From Alteromonadaceae bacterium UBA2620 (GTDB lineage Bacteria; Pseudomonadota; Gammaproteobacteria; Enterobacterales; Alteromonadaceae), in the NCBI GenBank assembly GCA_002339125.1, contig DDJQ01000095.1, forward strand, positions 1 to 7,775: a DNA stretch of 7,775 bases, given 5' to 3'. Each line of letters begins with the position of its first letter. Position 1 is the stretch's first letter. Below, piece by piece: positions 4,851 through 7,775 of the stretch. Both the position numbers and the translations under genes were made by a program. Under the pieces are notes generated by a model. That model saw nothing but the letters and a program-made list of their open reading frames with translations, made no database searches and had not been told where the DNA came from.

Positions 4851-6023
4851 CTACTGTTTAAGGCTAAGGCTTTGTTTGTAAAAGGCCATCGCCGACTCGC
4901 GGTTATTGGCCTTTTCATTTATTTCGGCCAGCAACAGTAAACCTTCCTGAGTGGGATTAAGTTTCATGGCTTTTTGCAGTGCTTTGTCGGCCAGCATATT
5001 GTCGCCGGCGTTATAAGCTACATGACCGAGCACCATATACAGCTCGTGATTCTCGTCGTCAGCCTTGATCCATTTTTCCAGCGCCTTAATAGCTGGTGCC
5101 GGATTAGGTAACTGTAAGCCTTTCAGCAGCGGCAACAGTTGTGGTTGAGGACCGCGCTTTTGCCAGTCCAGTAATACGGTTTGGGCTTCCTGATGCATGC
5201 CCTGAGTAAGCAATTGCTCGGCGTAGGCTGCCTGGTAGCCAATATCATTGCGCTGCTTGCGCGGCAGGTTATCCCAGAACGATTTGAGGGCAATGGCCCC
5301 TTGTTTACTGGCCACTTCGGCCAGCCGGCCCTTGGCAATTTGCTTAGACCATTTGGCGTAGTCATCGCCGAGCACTTTTTTATAGCTGCCCAGCTCTTCT
5401 TCCAGTTGGGCCCACTGATTACTCTCGGCCAGCGCCTGGACTTTTAACTTGATGGCCGGTGCAGTGGCTTGTTGTTTATCGCTGAGCTGAGCCAGCTCCT
5501 TTAAGGCGTCGCCGGGCTGACCTTCGGCCAGCGCCATACGCGCCAGCGTTACTCTGGCGGCCAGCGCCGAACTCTCATAATCAGCCGCTTCGTTTAGCTT
5601 GCGCTCGGCAGTGTCTTTACGGCCTCTGGCCACGGCAGCCTGCGCTGAAACCAGATAGTTTACCCCTTCAAATTCACCGTTCTCGGCTTGATCTGCCGCT
5701 TTAGTGGCGGCATCCCAGTCACCCTCTGCCAGGGCCTGAATACTGCGATAAAAGGCTTTTTGTGTTTTGCGCCGTGAACGGTTGCCAAACCAGCTGCCCG
5801 ACAGTTTGGTTAATCGCCAGGTGCGGCTGAGTAAGGTTGAGATAATGATCCAGCCTACCAGGCCAATAAATACCATGATACCCAGGGCAACAACACTGGT
5901 TTCTAACACCAGGTTGCCCATCTGAATCATCACATAGCCTTTGTCGCCCACTAATGATGGCGCAGCAATCATCGCGACCAGGCATATCGCCACGATGACT
6001 AAAATATAAATAAGCTTTTTCAT
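4851..6023 (-). CDS. hemY: HemY, inner-membrane TPR protein of the hem operon
   Basis: This is the proteobacterial HemY of the hemCDXY operon, unrelated to the Bacillus protoporphyrinogen oxidase of the same name. Its biochemical role is not settled; it is considered a late-haem-synthesis accessory or scaffold in the inner membrane. The 390-aa protein has two N-terminal membrane helices (about 3-24 and 42-65), separated by a short periplasmic loop containing GDKGYVMIQMGNLVLETS typical of HemY, followed by a basic cytoplasmic segment (NRSRRK, 81-86). A long alpha-helical solenoid follows, with TPR-like repeats around 95-180 and most clearly at 327-390. Length matches the family. The start ATG overlaps the hemX stop by four bases (ATGA, 6020-6023), and GAAGGAG lies 10 bases upstream inside hemX, so the two are translationally coupled. 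The gene ends the hem operon, with a terminator-like hairpin just beyond. Confidence 0.93.
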   Translation of the reverse strand: MKKLIYILVIVAICLVAMIAAPSLVGDKGYVMIQMGNLVLETSVVALGIMVFIGLVGWIIISTLLSRTWRLTKLSGSWFGNRSRRKTQKAFYRSIQALAEGDWDAATKAADQAENGEFEGVNYLVSAQAAVARGRKDTAERKLNEAADYESSALAARVTLARMALAEGQPGDALKELAQLSDKQQATAPAIKLKVQALAESNQWAQLEEELGSYKKVLGDDYAKWSKQIAKGRLAEVASKQGAIALKSFWDNLPRKQRNDIGYQAAYAEQLLTQGMHQEAQTVLLDWQKRGPQPQLLPLLKGLQLPNPAPAIKALEKWIKADDENHELYMVLGHVAYNAGDNMLADKALQKAMKLNPTQEGLLLLAEINEKANNRESAMAFYKQSLSLKQ

Positions 6024-7213
6024 AGTGCGCTGGCTCCTTCACCAAACACACGTTTTACCCGGCTATCGAGCAGCGACTCAAGCGCTGCCTGGGAGCTGAG
6101 CTCGGTAGGCACGGCTTTACTGATATCGGTGTTCTTCAGTTGGCTCAGGGCACTTTGAAAACCTGATACGTCGCTGTTTGACTGAATATAGTCGTCGCTG
6201 ATAATGGTAGCAGCGCGTTCAATCGACGCCTGATACAGCGCCTGTTCGCCGGCCAGCGCGGCGGCCTGTGCCTGTTGCAGGGCCAGCTTTATTTGCTCGC
6301 GTGACAGCCATTCCTGTTGAGCCGTCATCATGGGTTCAACCGGCTCGTCACGGTATTCAACCCGAATAAAGTCATCCACCAGTGAGCGCCACACACTCAA
6401 CAGGTTTTGCTTCCAGTCACTGGCGGAGTCACTGACTTCTTCGCTGGTAAATTCATTGGCTTCCTTGGGGGTGATAATGGCCAGTTTATCAACCTGTTTA
6501 ACCAGGCCATCAAGGGCCAGGGCGACCGACACTTCTGATACCGGGTTGACCTGTTGAAGAGCCTGAATGTCCTGGGCAATTAAAGCTCTTACCGGCAGAA
6601 CTGATGGATCAGCTAATGATTTTAAGCGCTGGTCGGCATTCCCAAGCAGCATTATGGCAGTGCGGAGATCTTTTTCGAGCCACATTTTGCGCCCGGCCAT
6701 GCGTACCAGATAATCGGCTTCGGCTATTAGCCAGTCGGTGGGCCGGCGGCCATCTAATTCCTGAATTTGCGCTAGTGCGCCCTGCAGTTGATTTTCCAAT
6801 TGCTCCACAGTGGCCTGCTGAGCGGCTTCACCGTCCAGTACATCCTGAGTCGCCGCAGCCTGGGCACTGATTTGTTGTTCCAGCGTTGCTGCACGGTTGG
6901 TCATCTGGCTGTGTTTCTGGCCAAGCTCAGTATTCAGCTCGCTACGCAGCGTGTCGAGTTTGGTTTGGGTAACACTGTGCTGATTGAAGTACCAGTATCC
7001 ACCATAGGCCGCGCCAGCAAGTAACAGCAGGTTTAGCAGAGTGACCAGCCACAGCAGGCCGGTTTTGGCCGTTTTGGGCGGAGCAGACTGAGCAGGTTTA
7101 GGGTTGTCTGGTGAGCTTTTGGGCGCAGCGGCTTTGGCCGAAGATTGTTTGGCGCTGGCTGTGTCGGGCAACTGCTTGGGTTGCTCTTGGTTTGGTTGCT
7201 GCTGATCAGCCAT
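6020..7213 (-). CDS. hemX: HemX, membrane-anchored hem operon protein
   Basis: A HemX-family protein of 397 aa, about the length of E. coli HemX. It is often labelled uroporphyrinogen-III C-methyltransferase in databases, but it has no SAM-methyltransferase domain and that name is a misannotation. Visible layout: a low-complexity cytoplasmic N-terminus rich in Q, P, K, S and A (1-50), one membrane helix (about 52-76), a Gln/Ala-rich coiled coil (about 80-153), then a mostly helical periplasmic domain containing the family's conserved stretch WLIAEADYLVRMAGRKMWLE (161-180). The ATG at 7213 has GGGAG 6 bases upstream, overlapping the end of hemD, whose stop (7217-7219) lies 3 bases before it. 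It overlaps hemY by four bases at the other end. The operon position is the standard hemD-hemX-hemY. The precise function is unknown; a role organising haem-pathway enzymes at the membrane is proposed. Confidence 0.93.
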   Translation of the reverse strand: MADQQQPNQEQPKQLPDTASAKQSSAKAAAPKSSPDNPKPAQSAPPKTAKTGLLWLVTLLNLLLLAGAAYGGYWYFNQHSVTQTKLDTLRSELNTELGQKHSQMTNRAATLEQQISAQAAATQDVLDGEAAQQATVEQLENQLQGALAQIQELDGRRPTDWLIAEADYLVRMAGRKMWLEKDLRTAIMLLGNADQRLKSLADPSVLPVRALIAQDIQALQQVNPVSEVSVALALDGLVKQVDKLAIITPKEANEFTSEEVSDSASDWKQNLLSVWRSLVDDFIRVEYRDEPVEPMMTAQQEWLSREQIKLALQQAQAAALAGEQALYQASIERAATIISDDYIQSNSDVSGFQSALSQLKNTDISKAVPTELSSQAALESLLDSRVKRVFGEGASAL

Positions 7214-7216
7214 ATA

Positions 7217-7775
7217 TCACTCCCAATTCTGCTGAATCCATGTAATGAGCGCTTCGTTGCTGGCTTTAGGACAAACATCGGTTTGCCGTATGCCTTGTTG
7301 ATGAAGCTGTTGCGCTATGCGCTCACTGACCGTCAACCATTTTACACCGGTTAGCGGCTGGGTATTAAATTGTTTCAATAGTGCCTGGGCCTGTTCGCTA
7401 CTGGTGGCAATAATGCCCGCCAGTTGTGTCCAGTTACAGGTCCGGCTAAATACGGGGGGGATTAATGGCACTCTTTCATAAACAACCACCTCGTTTAGCC
7501 TGGCACCGCGTAGGGTTAATTGTTCCGGGATTGTGGTGCGCCCGCCTTTACCCTTTAATAACAAAATGTGCCTATTGGCGCAATCATTGAGCAAAGGTAA
7601 AGCGAGTACGCCCTCTGAATTTTCGTTATCGGGGACTATCGGGTTTAAACCAGCGTGGGTAAGAATGTTAGCGGTACTCTGACCGACTGCAATCAGCGGC
7701 TGACCGACAATATCACCAGACAGATGCGCCGCCAGCGGTGCGGCGGCCGCCGTACTGGGAACGATGACAATGGCA
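7217..7775 (-). CDS. hemD: Uroporphyrinogen-III synthase HemD (partial, N-terminus beyond the window)
   Basis: HemD cyclises hydroxymethylbilane, with inversion of ring D, to uroporphyrinogen III, the common precursor of haem, sirohaem and other tetrapyrroles, in the cytoplasm. Reading back from the stop at 7217 the frame stays open to the window edge and gives 185 residues; the family is about 245 aa, so roughly the first 60 are missing. Visible hallmarks are AVGQSTANIL (29-38 of the visible part), SEGVLAL (53-59), LLLKGKGGRTTIPEQL with the GxGGR loop (about 71-86), YERVP, IIATSSEQAQALL, and VSERIAQQL near the end. An apparent internal start at 7594 (TTG) is not a real start, because conserved HemD sequence continues upstream of it. 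hemX follows after 3 bases. The hemC gene is expected beyond the right edge but cannot be seen here. Confidence 0.93.
   Translation of the reverse strand, partial: AIVIVPSTAAAAPLAAHLSGDIVGQPLIAVGQSTANILTHAGLNPIVPDNENSEGVLALPLLNDCANRHILLLKGKGGRTTIPEQLTLRGARLNEVVVYERVPLIPPVFSRTCNWTQLAGIIATSSEQAQALLKQFNTQPLTGVKWLTVSERIAQQLHQQGIRQTDVCPKASNEALITWIQQNWE

Noticed and set aside
6020..7213. HemX as an active uroporphyrinogen-III C-methyltransferase
   Set aside because: No SAM-methyltransferase motifs are visible; the protein is a membrane anchor with coiled coil and helical domain, and the enzyme name is an inherited misannotation.
7217..7594. HemD read as a complete 125-aa protein starting at 7594
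   Set aside because: The codon at 7594 is an internal TTG; typical HemD sequence continues upstream to the window edge, so the gene is cut by the window, not truncated.

Overview
This 7.8-kb window looks like ordinary chromosome from a marine-type gammaproteobacterium, most probably of the order Alteromonadales. That guess rests on the hemD-hemX-hemY gene order and its 4-base stop/start overlap, on a feoA-feoB pair, and on the style of the proteins; base composition is close to balanced by eye. No tRNA, rRNA, CRISPR, insertion sequence or phage gene was seen.

Layout from left to right. Bases 30-401 (minus strand) encode a small VOC/glyoxalase-fold protein. Bases 402-698 are a divergent intergenic region with a candidate Fur box, a hairpin and a possible 13-codon leader ORF ahead of feoA. 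Bases 699-2790 (plus strand) hold feoA and feoB, the ferrous iron importer, closed by a hairpin that contains the feoB stop codon. Everything to the right is on the minus strand. Read in the direction of transcription, the right edge gives the 3' part of hemD, then hemX and hemY (7775 down to 4851), then a hairpin with a T-tract. Next is a membrane-anchored regulator with a C-terminal winged helix (4787-3882), then a 128-base gap with helically phased repeats. Last come a four-helix membrane protein (3753-3352) and an exported Sel1-repeat protein (3343-2816), which converges on feoB.

How the genes relate. feoAB imports Fe(II). hemD makes uroporphyrinogen III, and hemX and hemY are its usual operon partners, so iron uptake and tetrapyrrole synthesis lie side by side, though convergent and separately transcribed. 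The three genes between them are the least understood part. The regulator appears to be a 'mirror-image ToxR': signal peptide, periplasmic domain with a cysteine pair, one membrane helix, then an OmpR/PhoB-type DNA-binding domain at the cytoplasmic C-terminus. Directly downstream, before the two unknown envelope genes, lies a series of CTTGC-like units spaced 11 bases apart. That is the geometry expected of an OmpR/PhoB-type operator. My best candidate for something undescribed is therefore a small one-component envelope-sensing module made of regulator, operator, membrane protein and exported Sel1 protein with a terminal CxxC. The architecture is read from the sequence; the regulatory link is inference.
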